From Acanthamoeba castellanii str. Neff (taxonomy: Eukaryota; Discosea; Longamoebia; Acanthamoebidae): a DNA stretch of 64,000 nt. Every line of letters begins with the position of its first letter. Within the stretch, counting starts at the first letter, position 1. This document shows, piece after piece, positions 11,881 through 23,081 of the stretch. The DNA lies in NCBI RefSeq assembly GCF_000313135.1, contig NW_004457343.1:469321-533320 (forward strand), written 5' to 3'. The notes under the pieces are model-generated. The model searched no databases, was not told where the DNA came from, and was given only the letters and a program-made list of their open reading frames with translations. Position numbers and translations under genes: made by a program.

Positions 11881-12683
11881 CTTAGGGCTTCCTGGCTGCC
11901 TCCACCCCCGAGTCGGTGGCCAACGACACCAGGATCAGGCTGGTGGCTCTGTTCGACAACGAGGAGATCGGAAGGTAGACAACTCAGCTTGTGCTCCGAA
12001 CGCGCTCAGCAGGAGAGCCCATGACAGTCTGGCCCGCACATCTCACACCCGCCGTGCTTGTTTGTGCGCAGTGAGTCGGCCCACGGTGCTGCGTCGAACC
12101 TGATGCCGCAGACCATCGAGCGCATCCTGGCCTGTGCCGGTCTCGGCAACTCGGTGGACGCCGTCCAGCGAGCCTACCGGCAGAGCTACCTCATCTCGGC
12201 CGACATGGCCCACGCCGTCCACCCCAACTACCCGTACCACTTTCACCTCCGCCGCACCGCACCACACCGCCACGCACTCACCCACTCACCCGATGGGCCA
12301 TCGTACGCCATGACACCACCAGGGAGAAGCACGAGGAGAACCACCAGCCGATGATGCAGAAGGGAGTGGCGATCAAGTACAACGCCAACCAGCGCTACGC
12401 GACGACGTCGATCACGGCCTTCCTGCTCAAGGAGCTGGCGCGTCGCCACGGCGTGCCCATGCAGGAGTTCGTGGTGCGCAACGACAGCCCGTGCGGTTCG
12501 ACCATCGGCCCCATCCTGTCCGCCGGCTGCGGCATCCGCACCATCGACATCGGCCTGCCCCAGCTCTCCATGCACAGCATCCGTGAGATGTGCGGCGCCG
12601 ACGACGTCTCCCACGCCGTCAACCTCCTCAAGGCCTTCTACTCCGACTTCTCCAAGCTCGACGAGTCCCTCGTCGTTGACTGA
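10372..12683 (+). CDS. DNPEP: Aspartyl aminopeptidase (M18 metallopeptidase)
   Basis: About ten exons assemble into an M18 peptidase of the expected ~480 residues. Family motifs are clear: [13 protein letters not shown] near the N-terminus, the metal ligand site [27 protein letters not shown], the catalytic/metal pair in [27 protein letters not shown], and the C-terminal [13 protein letters not shown] and [14 protein letters not shown]18 enzymes are cytosolic dodecamers that release N-terminal Asp or Glu from peptides. Stop is TGA 12681-12683. The start is uncertain. ATG 10372 gives a Ser-rich leader without homology. An ATG at 10079-10081 spliced to 10459 (acceptor ATCATCAG) would give [13 protein letters not shown], a more family-like N-terminus. 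An intron near 11845-11880 carries a (GT)n run. Confidence 0.93.
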
Positions 12684-12808
12684 GCCTCCGGCCAACATCG
12701 TTTGCGTTCCTAGAAACACACCGACCATACATTGTTGATAATAAACAACGCACCACGCGCATTGCTCTTTACATTTACGTCAAAGAGACCACCACCGCAG
12801 TAGTGCTA

Positions 12809-14500
12809 CTACTGGAAAAAGAGGGAGCCGGAGGCGATGTGGAGCCTGAGCAGAGCGTCGATGATGTGCCAGACCACTTCCACCGGGAGGGCCGCCACCA
12901 TGTTGTCGCCGCGCTGCCGTGCCAGCAGCAGCAGGCGCACTTCGGCCCGGAACGCACGCGGGCACACGGCGTGCATCTCCGGGCGCCACCGGGGTCCGCC
13001 TTCGCCCACCGCGGCCAGCCACCGCGCGCGCCGCGTCATCTCGTCGCCGTCCGTGATCCACTGCATCACCGCCGGCGTGGCGTCCGGGGGGTGGGTCTCA
13101 GTAAAGTGCTGGGCACAGGCCACGGGCTCGAAGAGCCACTCGTCCCGGAACCACGCCAGCAGTTGGTCGAGCGTGTGTTTCGTTGATTTCGCGTTGAGAT
13201 GAGCGCTCCCCTTCGGAGCTAAAAAGGCCATACGGCCGGCTTCGTGGATCGACGGCTGGCGCCCGCCGGCGGGGCCGTTCTCGGCCGGAGAAGCCTCGGT
13301 CGATCGCTCGTTGTTGTCGGCGTCCCCGGTCAGGTCGAGCAGTGGTGTGACGAGCGGATGGAGAATGGGCGTGAGCATGCGGCACCGCTCACGCGCGAGC
13401 GGATACAGCGGGGACAGCTGCACGTGAACGACGAACTCTGGCGATTCACGCGGCTCGGTGGTCGACGACGACGAGTCGCCGCTGCCGTGGTAGGTGGTGG
13501 CTTTGGCGGGAGCGCGCAAGGCGACGAAGAAGTCGAGCGGGTGGTTGTTGATGTCGTCGGTTATGCCCTTCATCAGCTCGTCCACCATCTCCTCCTGCGT
13601 CTCATCGCGCTGGCCTACCAAGCGGAGTCCCTCCCGTTCCACGATCTGTGCGCCAACAGGTTAACAACCGCACACGCATCACCGCACACACCGCACGCAC
13701 CACACACCGCACACCGCACACACCACATGCGCACCTCAAGAAGGCAGGATCGGATGTAGTCTGCGCGACCTGTGATTTGGAGTGATCCGTGGTTGGCGAC
13801 GACGTCGCTCAGGCCGTCGTCCCACCCGGCAGGCAACGCCCAGCTCGACGTCGACTGGGCGGACCCTTGCCACCACTGGCGCCACCGCCCGAGCAGCCAG
13901 TCACCGCCGCCACTCGAGTCCCGGCCGCCAGCTTCACAGTGGCCTCGAGGCAGAGCGCGCCAGGTGGTCTGTTCGGGAATGACCACGTGTAGCGTGGAAT
14001 CGCGCTGGAGGCCGCTGTGCTGGCAGATCTGCCGCGCGTCGGCCATCGACGAGCCGGCGAAGATGGCCCTGGGTAGCTTGCGGTCTTGGCCTGACGCGGG
14101 CAGACCTTCGACCAGCTGCAGCCGCCGGTGCCGGGCGGGTAGCAGGTGGCGCTGGCAGCCCAGCGGCGAGTCGTGCGGATGGTCGAGCTCAGCATCGTCG
14201 TCGTGCAGAACCATCACCACGCGGCACACGTCGCCAAAGCACAGCGCGATGTTGACTTCGAGGCGGAGCGTGCAGCCGCTCAGCAGCCGCCAGAACAGAG
14301 TGTGCGAGGAGGCCTGGTCCCTCGGCAGCTTGCCCGTGCCTGAACGCCAGACGGGGTAGCGCGGTTCCTGTTTTATTATGTTATTGTTATGATTTAATCT
14401 ATTTTTGGTATAATGTTGTTTTGTTTTGTTTTCTGGTCTTGTTGTTGTTGTTGTGAGGTACCTCCATGCGGTGTGGGGGGATACTCTGGTCGTTGCCCAT
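12809..14500 (-). CDS. Unrecognised protein with N-myristoylation-like start
   Basis: Three exons (14500-14462, 14367-13735, 13645-12809) join in phase to about 502 residues. I do not recognise a domain. The N-terminus is MGNDQSIPPHRME, which fits the MGxxxS pattern for N-myristoyltransferase. The protein has Trp/Arg-rich stretches (WLLGRWRQWW) in the middle and an acidic, then Pro/Ser-rich C-terminal half ending ASGSLFFQ. The intron after exon 1 is T/A-rich on the gene strand and interrupts the reading frame immediately after the first 13 codons. The gene converges on the aminopeptidase with 125 bp between stop codons. Coding status rests on long open exons with consistent phases. Confidence 0.65.
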
Positions 14501-14699
14501 GCTGTGCGGCCTCCTTTCTCCGAGTCTTGCCTCGGTTCTTACAACCCCGGGGACGAGCTGTTTTAGTGAAGCAGCCGATGTCGGGGCTCGGGAGCAGAAA
14601 ACCGCACCGCATCCAATGCGGGCGGACCTTTAGTTGTGGAAAAGTGTACACAAGCGCGGCGGCTGAGAGAGGAGAGAGAGAGAGAGCAAACGTCTGCGC

Positions 14700-17600
14700 T
14701 CAGTCCGAGTAGTTGTCGTCTTCGTCCATGTAGGACTCCTCTTCGTCTTCATCGTCGTCGTCGTCAGAGTCGTCCTTCAACTTCTTGGTGAGGGCCTTGG
14801 CCTTTGTCCTGCGGACGGGCGCGGCCGCTCTCCTCGGGGGTGGCTTGCTCGCAGGCTTTTCGTCCTCGCTCTCCTCCTCGCTCAGGTCTTCCTCCTCCTC
14901 GCTTTCGTCCTTCGCCTTCTTCGCGGCAGGCTTCCTCGCAGCAGTGGTTGTCGGCTTCTTCGGCGCCGGCGCCGCGGTCTTCTTCGTTGCCACCACCTTC
15001 TTGGCAGCGGCGGCCTTCTTCGGCGCCTCCTCTTCGCTTTCCTCGTCGTCGCTGTCGGACTGGATCTTCTTCTTGGGCGCCGCCGCTCTGCCCTTGGGCG
15101 CCGCCGTAGGCTTGGCGGCAACCGCCTTTCCTCTCGCCGCCGGCTTCTTGACCACCTTCTCCTCTTCCTCCTCATCTTCATCGCTGCTGCTAAGTTCGAC
15201 GAGGGCCTTGGTCTTCTTGGCGGTGGCGGTGGCGGTGGTCGTGGCCTTGGTCGTCCTCTTCCGCACGACGACCGGGGAGTCCTCCACTTCGCTCTCCTCC
15301 TTCGGTGGCTTGGGCGCCTCCTTGCCCTTGTCCGTGTCGACGTCGGAGTCGTCCTCGTCAACGATGCTGATCACGCTGGCCTTCTTCCCCATCTTGGCGG
15401 TCTGCGCCACCACCTCGTCGCCCGAGTCGTAGTCCTCCTTCTCCTTCTCCTTCGATGCCGCAGCCGTCTTGCCGGCGGGCTTCTTGAACAGGTCGTCCAG
15501 CTTCTTCTGCGCGGCGTCCTCCTTCTTCTTGGCAGCGGCCGAGGTCGCTGCCTTTCTGGGGGCTGGTGCACGCTTGGCGGGAGGCGGAGCGTCATCTTCG
15601 TCCTCATTCTCAACCTTCTGCTTCTTGGCTGCCGCTGCCGCAGGCCGAACTCGTACTGCCGGGGCTCTCTTTACAGGCGCTGCGCCGAAATCGTCGTCGT
15701 CGGAGTCGTCCTTGCTCTTCTTGGGCGGGGGCTTCCTCTTTGGCGGGGCCCTCCTGCGACCGCGTCCGGCCTTCTTGGTCTGGAGGACCTGCGACTCGAT
15801 GTCGCGGATCTCCTGCTCGTGGGCCTACAGCACAAACAAATGTAGAGGCGTGAGTATTCCACCGTGACACCTCATTGCAATGGCCGAAAGCAGGAAAGCA
15901 ATGGCTAAAGCGTACCTCGAAGGCCTCGAGGAAGGCGTCCAGATCCCTTTCCCACAAGTCCTTGATCGGCGTGGCCTTGAGGGTGTCGAGCTCCTCCTGC
16001 TTTTCGTCTCTCTGCTGCTGCAGCTTTTGCACCTGTGGTCGCGGAGAGAAAGAACAAACAGACACATGCTCTTAGCGTGGGCAATCACAAGGGTACCAAA
16101 GCGAGCGCATACCCTCTCCATCGTCAAGTTCCAGATGGGCATGCCCAGCAAGTAGTTGTAGCCCGTCTCAGCCTTCTTGACAGATTTCGAATCGCCTTCC
16201 TCGTCATCGTCGTCTTCGGCATCGCCCTTCTTGGCCTTGCCGCTGGTCGCCTTTTTCTTCTTCTCCTTGGCGTCATTCTCGAACTTATCGAAGCCCATGT
16301 CCTCCAGCTGCTTGAGGAGCTCGACCTTCTTGCGATTGTTGACCACGATCTCCTTCTTGATAACGCCGAGAATGAAACGGACTTGGTTGTCGAGCTTTGA
16401 CAGCTGCTTGTTCAGCGTGCCGATGAGGTGGGCCTAGAGTAAAGGTGAAACGTCAGGCACTTTCCCAGAGTAAAAACGAGCAACGTCTAGCTTTACCTTT
16501 CTCTTATCATAGAACTCGAGGCGGACGTCGTAGAACTCCTGAAGGACCGACATGCACGAGCCGTACCGGGCGATGTGTCCGTTCCGATCGAACAGGTGCA
16601 TGTTGTTCATGCTGATGTACTTGGAGAGCTTGAACTGCTTCTCAATCTCGGACTCGTCGAACACGGATGCCTCGTCGGTGAGGGTGATCACGAAATGGAC
16701 CTTCGAGTCCGTGTGGTGCTCCGTGTAGTCCTACGAAACAAAGATCATCAGTCGGGGGCTTACGAATCCGTTTGAGCAATCAGACTGCCATGAAGCGCAA
16801 CTAGGGAGAGCTCCTACCTTGACGAGCGCATACTGCCTCTTCTTCTCGGGCTGGAGCAGGGTCTCCAGGAACTTCTTGAAGCCCTGGGTCCAAACGCCGA
16901 TGGGCAGCTCGGTAATCTCGAGCGTGTGCGGGTCAGGCTTGTTCCAGATACCGAGAATTCGATACCGAGGAGTCTTGCCGTCCTTGTCTTCCACAAGCTG
17001 GCCCTGTGATGCGTATCGCATGAGCACCTCTCACATTTCGTCCTTTTCTCCTCGGCAGAGACGTGGGTGTCACATACCTCGAATGCGCGATACCAGGGGA
17101 TCATCTCCTTGGGCGTTTCGTTTCTGAGCATGCGCTTGATGTTGTCGACGATGTCTCTCGGGTTGTAGTTGGGCACGAACGTGCTCCAGCCGGTACCGAT
17201 GCCTTCGCCACCATTCACCAGGGAGAGCGGGATGATGGGCACGTAGAACTCGGGTTCCACCGGCAGACCGTCGTCCTCGAGGTAGTTGAGGAGCTTGTCG
17301 TCGTCGGGATGGAAGATTGTTCGAGTGATCTCACAGAGCCGCGTGTGGAGATACCTGCACAAAGAAAGAATGCGCTTGGCCTCAGAGGCTGACGGCTAAA
17401 GGTCGATGAGTAGACGAGTAGCACGTACCTAGCACTGGCCGCGTCCTTACCGCCGTGGAGCCGAGAACCGAAACTTCCAGCGGGGAAGAGGAGGTTGATG
17501 TTGTTCGACCCCACGAAGTTGTGGGCCATCGCTACGATCGCCTTGTTCAAAGACTCCTCACCGTGGTGGTAGGCCGAGTGCAGGGAGACGGAACCGCTCA

Positions 17601-20464
17601 GCTGCGCGACCCTGATCTCTTCCTTGATGTTCTTGCTCAGGCAGGTGTAGAGGATCTTGCGCTGACCGGGCTTGAGTCCGTCGACCAGAGAAGGGATGGA
17701 ACGGGCACAATCGGCGATCGAGAAGTGGATCAGCTCCTTGTGAATGAAGTCGCTGTACGGCAGCTCGTCCACGTCTTGGTCCAGGAACGTGCCGGGCTAG
17801 TAGGATAAGCGGGGCACCAGGTCAGATCGAACTGGCTATGAACGGCTGTGACTGAAGCCTAGAAGGGTACCTCGAACTTGGAGATCCAGGTCTTTCTGTC
17901 TTCAACCCGCTTCTTGCTGAAGGCCATGTCTATCGCGTCGCCGTCTTCGTCGCCTCCCCACGCGAAGTCGATCTTGTGGCGCTGGAGCTCGGAGAAGTAC
18001 TCCTTGGCCTCCTGCGCGGAGGAGGTACCGAGACCCTTGTAGTACTTGATCTTCCAGCCCTGTCCGTTATTGTTTTCCTCCTTCCAGGTCTCGTACTCTG
18101 TCATCGTGTAGAACGAAATGGTCTCCTTCTTCTTCGTGGCCTACAGTGGAGAGAACATGAAGTGAGCTACAGGCATACAGTAGAGACGAGAAGCTTCAAT
18201 AATGATGGCTCGCATAGAAGACGCTTACCTTGACGATCGGGGTAATGAACTCAGTGAGGAATCCAGGAGTCTTCAGCAGATCGGGCCAGAAGTGGTGGAC
18301 GAAGTTGATCACGAGACCCTTGATGTGAGAACCATCGTGGTCCTGATTGCGACAACCGAGTTACGGTGAGCAGGCCTTGGCAGAGCGGTGTAAACAAAAC
18401 GTCGAGCCAAGGAAAAGAGAAAGAGCAGTCTCACCTGATCCGTCATAATCATCAAGCGCCCGTAGCGCAAGCCCTTGGTCGATTCGTACTTGATGTTGGG
18501 CTTGAGACCGAGAATCTCCATGATGTGACCGAACTCGACGTTGTCCATGATCTGCTTGTGCGTAGCCTCTCGAACGTTGAGGGGCTTTCCCTTGAGCGGG
18601 AAGACGCCGTAGCGATCCCTTCCGACGACCGAAAGACCGCTCACCGCCAGCGTCTTGGCAGAATCTCCCTCCGTGAGGATGAGCGTGCACTTGTCGGCGT
18701 TCTTGCCGCCGGCTTCGTTGGCGTCGTCCAGCTTGACGATGCCGCTCACTCGGGTCTTCTTCGAGCCACCCTTGCGGCCGAGCTGCTGCTTCTGCTTGAA
18801 CTGCGCGAACTGGACAACGTTCTCGACGATAGCGCATTTCTTGACAACTGGGGGGGGGGGAAGAGAGATGTCCGGTGTCAGCGAAGTGATCATGCGCCTA
18901 GGCGGCAGGCTTAAGTACCCTTGTTTACGAAGTCGGTTGGGATTTCGCACTTGGAGCCGAACTTGGAGGCCTGGCTTGTGAGCGTCTCCTTGGTCTGCGA
19001 ATCGAAAGCCGGGTTGACGATGAGCGAGTTGACGAAGACCCAGATGTAGTTCTTGATCTGGTGGCCCTTGATCTCGGCACCGCCCTTGTTCTTCTTGTTG
19101 ATGATCGGCGTGAGCTCCTTAGTCAGCTTATCCGTCACGTACTTGACGTGCGTCCCGCCCTTGGTCGTGCAGATGCTGTTGACGAAGCTCACTTGCTGGA
19201 ACTGGCCGGAGCTGCTCAGCGCGACGCAGACGGACCACCGATCGTTGATCTGCTGGAAGACGTGGGGCACGTCCTTCTTCTCGAAGTAGAGCTCGACGTA
19301 CTTCTCGAAGCTGCTGATCTTGATGAGCTGCTCGTTGAGGTAGACCTTCAGCTTCGGATTGCAGCCGGCGATGTCGTACACGCGCTTGGTGAAGAGGGCG
19401 ATGATGTCCTTGTCGAACGACTTCATGTTGAACCGCTTGAGGTCGGGTGTGAAGCTCACTTGCGTGTAGTCGTTCTTCGTCGCGGTCGACTTGATCACCG
19501 GCTCGTGGCGCTTCGTCATGTTGTGCTCCCACTCCATGAAGAACTTCCTCTTGCGCTTGCTATCGAGACATTCGACGCTGAAGTGCTTCGAGAAGATGTT
19601 GGCCAGCTTGGCGCCGTAGCCGTTGCGACCTCCCGTGACCTTGTTCATGTCGTCGTCGTAGTTCGAGGAAGTGAGGAGGTGGCCGAAGATGAGCTCGGGG
19701 ACGTGCATCTTCTCTTCTGCATGCAACTCGACCGGAATGCCTGCCCATAGGTTCACAAGGTGAGTATGATTGCGAGATATCCATGGCCCGAGCAAACACG
19801 CCAAGAGATAAGTGGCACACCTTGTCCGTTGTTCCAAACGCTAATGGTGTTGGTGTCGGCGTTGATGGTGACCTGGATCTTGTCCATGGTCTTGTCCCGC
19901 TGGAAGTTGTCGGCAGCGTTGACCAAGATTTCGTCGAAGATCTTGTAGAGGCCAGGGACATACGAGATCTCGCGGTAGTTCATCCCTACCACCTCGTCAT
20001 AGACCCACATCTTCTCTTCTCGCGACTCGATCGAACCGACGTACGTGTCTGGCCTGAGAAGAACGTGCTCCAAGGGCGTCTTCTTCTGGTAGATTTGTTC
20101 GATCGTCTTGCCGTCGTAGGACTTGGGCTGCACCTCTTCGAAAGATTCGTCGGTACCATCGGTGTCAGCAGCGATTACTTTGCGAGACTGCTTGGCGGGT
20201 GCCTGCTTCCTCGCGGGGGGCTTCGTTGCCACTCGCTTTGTGCCTGCCGCCTAAGTGGCCATTCAAAGAAATTAGCTAATGGCGATGCTGGATCCAGAGG
20301 CGTGAGCATGTACCTTCTTGGCAGGTGCCTGGCGATGATTCGAGCGAATAGATGGATAGATGCAAAAAGCGTGAGAAATGCAAACAATTCTTACAGAATT
20401 ATTGTGAACGTACCTTCTTGGGCGAATAGCCATCGGAGAAGTCGAAGTCATCGTCGTCAGACAT
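14700..20464 (-). CDS. TOP2: DNA topoisomerase II
   Basis: A multi-exon type IIA topoisomerase of very roughly 1,400-1,500 residues. The N-terminal GHKL ATPase has YKIFDEILVNAADN and GRNGYGAKLANIFS. The TOPRIM domain has EGDSAKTLAVSGL and a DQDHDGSHIKG-type metal site across an exon junction. The breakage-reunion domain has LKPGQRKILYTC and the catalytic region KDAASARY-LHTRLCE, where Tyr forms the DNA phosphotyrosine bond; GEGIGTGWSTFVPNYNPRDI follows. The C-terminus is a long Lys/Glu/Ser/Ala tail with acidic serine clusters (SDSDDEESEEE type), typical of phosphorylated nuclear tails in eukaryotic TOP2. It passes duplexes through double-strand breaks to decatenate chromosomes. Exon 1 (20464-20414, MSDDDDFDFSDGYSPKK) is followed by a 15-nt microexon (20328-20314, APAKK). 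Confidence 0.96.
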
Positions 20465-20639
20465 CTCGTCGGTGGAAGGAGCTGTGTGCGCCGGCTGCTC
20501 GTGGTCGTGGGGAATCAAATCTGTCAGGCGCGTTTCTTGAGCGTTGGCGCCTTTTTTTCCCGCCACACCCAGCTATACTCGCAAATGATATAGGCCTATT
20601 TCATATTCTTGATTTGATATTTAAATTCACAAAACCAGC

Positions 20640-21218
20640 TCACTTGGCCATCATCATCTTGACGAACTCCTCGTAGTGAATCTGACCGTCGCCGTCGACG
20701 TCGGCCTCACGGATCATCTCGTCGACCTCCTCATCGGTGAGCTTCTCGCCGAGGTTGGTCATGACGTGCCTCAACTCAGCAGCCGAGATGGTTCCGTTAC
20801 CGTCCTTGTCGAACACTGGGAAGAGAGATGAGAAGGGCGTGAGTGTGGGAGGAAAGAAGGGGAAGGGCGACTGTGTACCCTTGAAGGCCTCACGGATCTC
20901 TTCCTCGCCCTCAGAGTCCTGCATCTTCCTTGCCATCATGGTCAAGAACTCTGTGGGTAACAATGATAACATTAGTTGAAGATTCAAGCAGGGTAGGCGT
21001 TTGGGGAAAGAGTTACCAGGGAAGTCAATGGTTCCGTTTCCGTCCAGGTCGACGTCCTTGATCATGTCCTTGAGCTCGGCCTCCGTGGGGTTGGCGCCGA
21101 GGGACCTCATCACGGTACCCAGCTCTTTGGAGGTGATCTTACCATCACCGTCCTTGTCGAACAGGGAGAAGGCCTCCTTGAACTCGGCCATCTGCTCTTC
21201 AGTAAGTTGCTCAACCAT
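20640..21218 (-). CDS. Calmodulin
   Basis: Three exons (21218-21017, 20950-20879, 20815-20640) give exactly 149 residues, the standard calmodulin length. All four EF-hand loops are complete: [22 protein letters not shown](P/E), [12 protein letters not shown] and [12 protein letters not shown]. The N-terminus is [20 protein letters not shown] and the C-terminus [10 protein letters not shown], one to two changes from vertebrate calmodulin (His in the fourth loop region, Ala before the last Lys). It is the universal Ca2+ sensor that activates kinases, phosphatases and myosins. The second EF hand is split by an intron, as commonly seen in calmodulin genes. Confidence 0.98.
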   Translation of the reverse strand: MVEQLTEEQMAEFKEAFSLFDKDGDGKITSKELGTVMRSLGANPTEAELKDMIKDVDLDGNGTIDFPGNSFPKRLPCLNLQLMLSLLPTEFLTMMARKMQDSEGEEEIREAFKGTQSPFPFFPPTLTPFSSLFPVFDKDGNGTISAAELRHVMTNLGEKLTDEEVDEMIREADVDGDGQIHYEEFVKMMMAK

Positions 21219-21527
21219 GGTGTAGTTGTGGAGGTGTCGATTTCGTGGGTCTTCGGTTTCGATGTGAAGGCAGCGCTGTGTGCGGGCCTAGAAGGCTATG
21301 GAGTTACATACCAAACAAGGCCTGGGCACGCGACGCACACTGCACCAATGGCCAATTTCCAAAACCGCGTAACTACCCCACATACCAGCCATGGAGTGCG
21401 CAAATGTAAAGAATGTGATGTCACACACGCTGTGCATTCTTCACATGCCGGGGCGCTACATTGCAACTTGAGTGAGCACCCTGATGATAGATAACAGTAT
21501 TTTACAACATATTTACATATCCCCAGA
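21219..21527. other. Intergenic, calmodulin upstream region
   Basis: This 309-bp stretch lies between the calmodulin start and the stop of the Ser-rich hypothetical gene, both on the minus strand. It should contain the calmodulin promoter and the downstream gene's 3' UTR-free spacer. I see no supported coding sequence or RNA. Confidence 0.5.
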
Positions 21528-23081
21528 TTACTGCGCGTCGGCAACTACGCGCGAGAGAAGGCCGGAGAGGCACAGCTCGTAGGTCATCTGCTTGACCAGC
21601 AGGTCCGCCAGCAGCAGCACCACCACCTCGCCCTCGGCAGCGCTCAGCTGGTGATGGGCCTCTCTTCGCTTCATCGTAATCTTCTCCGCCTCGAGCTGGA
21701 GTCCCTCTTCGTCTTGGCGAGGGCGTGGGCGAAGCCTGGCCGTTCCGGGCGTTGAGGGGAAGGAGGGACACCCGAAGATCGTCTCCTCCAGCGGTGGCGG
21801 CGAAGAGGCGGCTGTCGGCGACGTGGAGGGTAGGGGCTTCGCGGGCAGGGAATCGGCTGGCATTGACGGCGAGGGAGGCGGCGAGGTAGAAGAAGAGGGC
21901 AGTATGCTGTTGGTGAAGTAGCCGATCGATGACATGAGAGTGAATCGGAACGACGCGACCTTATCTCCGGCTTCACACGTCGGGCTTGACGTTGAGAGAG
22001 GCTGGCTCGGCGGGAGGTCGACCAGTGTCCACGTCGCGCTGTCCTTGGCGCGTCGAAGCCGTTCCACTTCGAGCTTGCCCAGCATCAGCTGACGGGCGAT
22101 GTCCCAGATATGGTTCATCTCCACCACTAGCCGCGCCGCTGCCTGCAGCTCATCGCCTCGATCCCAGCCGAGGGCGTCGTTCCTCTTCTCCCCTTTCTTG
22201 TTGCTCGTACGCTTGTGGTGCCTGCTCCGTTTTGCGGTGTTCGTCGACGGGACCTTGTGGGCGTCGCGATAGGCCAGCATGAGGGCAGCCTGCCATCGAG
22301 CTCGCGAGGACGACGCCGCGGCTGAGCCGACGAAGTACTTGCTCACCTCGAACTGCTCCAGCAGCTCGCGCCACTCGTCTTCGTCTTCATCGCCCATCGT
22401 CGCGCCCTTCTCTTTCTTGCCGCTCGACTTCTTGCTCTTCTTCTTCGTAGCTTGGGGGCTGAAGAGGTGCTTGAAGTAGTCCTTCTCATCTTTGGAGGGT
22501 CGTACGTGCTTCTTCATGGAGCGGGCGAGCTTCGAGGGTGCGAAAGTAGAAGGCGACGATACGGGCGAAGAAGAGGGAGACGAAAAGGGAGAGAGGAAGG
22601 AGAAGGAGGATGAAGCTGCAGCAGGCTGAGAAGAGAGCAGCCGCGAGATGGTGGGGGACGAGGGCGGAGAGACGAAGAGGGAGGAGAAAGAGGCCAGAGA
22701 GGAGAGGGAGGACATGGCGGGTAGAGGCAGCACCGAGTGGAGGTGGGCCTCGAGCATCTCTACAGCCGTCTGCGCGACAGACTGCTCGCAATCTGCAGCT
22801 TCCTCGTTGGCCGCCTTCTTCGCCGGGGTAGAAGGTGCGGCGAGGAACATGGGCGGCTTGTGACGGTCGGTCGTGGGCGAGTGGACAGGCGATGACGAGG
22901 CGAGGAGGGCCAGGCGACGGGGCATGAGTCGAGAGGGCGATGGCGGACAAGAGGTGAAGTCATGGCGACGAGAGAACAGGAGCAGCTGCTCTTCCATCGT
23001 GGGCGTGTAGGTTGAGGAATGGTGGCAACCGTAGCCCTTCCCAGCCAGGCTCGCTGCGGGAATGGGTCCTGTCAACGCCAT
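21528..23081 (-). CDS. Unrecognised Ser/Pro-rich protein, apparently intronless
   Basis: A single open frame of 517 residues from ATG 23081 to TAA 21530-21528. No domain is recognised. The N-terminal half is Ser/Pro/Ala-rich with phrases such as TSCPPSPSRLMPRRLA. The middle is basic (Lys-rich, KKKSKKSSGKKEKG) and then acidic (GDEDEDEWRELLEQFE). A helical, ordered-looking segment follows (RWQAALMLAYRDAHK, LQAAARLVVEMNHIWDIARQ). A near-copy of the TSCPPSPS phrase lies in the same frame upstream of the ATG (TSCPPSPSHYAP, about 23140-23150). The coding region may therefore begin in an earlier exon beyond a CAG acceptor near 23170-23188. Intronlessness over 1.5 kb is unusual in this window. Function unknown. 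Confidence 0.65.
   Translation of the reverse strand: MALTGPIPAASLAGKGYGCHHSSTYTPTMEEQLLLFSRRHDFTSCPPSPSRLMPRRLALLASSSPVHSPTTDRHKPPMFLAAPSTPAKKAANEEAADCEQSVAQTAVEMLEAHLHSVLPLPAMSSLSSLASFSSLFVSPPSSPTISRLLSSQPAAASSSFSFLSPFSSPSSSPVSSPSTFAPSKLARSMKKHVRPSKDEKDYFKHLFSPQATKKKSKKSSGKKEKGATMGDEDEDEWRELLEQFEVSKYFVGSAAASSSRARWQAALMLAYRDAHKVPSTNTAKRSRHHKRTSNKKGEKRNDALGWDRGDELQAAARLVVEMNHIWDIARQLMLGKLEVERLRRAKDSATWTLVDLPPSQPLSTSSPTCEAGDKVASFRFTLMSSIGYFTNSILPSSSTSPPPSPSMPADSLPAKPLPSTSPTAASSPPPLEETIFGCPSFPSTPGTARLRPRPRQDEEGLQLEAEKITMKRREAHHQLSAAEGEVVVLLLADLLVKQMTYELCLSGLLSRVVADAQ

Noticed and set aside
13244..13759. Plus-strand open frame of 171 residues
   Set aside because: Antisense to an exon of the unrecognised gene at 12809-14500, with no recognisable domain and running into its intron.
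14785..15432. Plus-strand Ser/Ala-rich open frame
   Set aside because: Shadow of the Lys/Glu/Ser-rich topoisomerase II tail.
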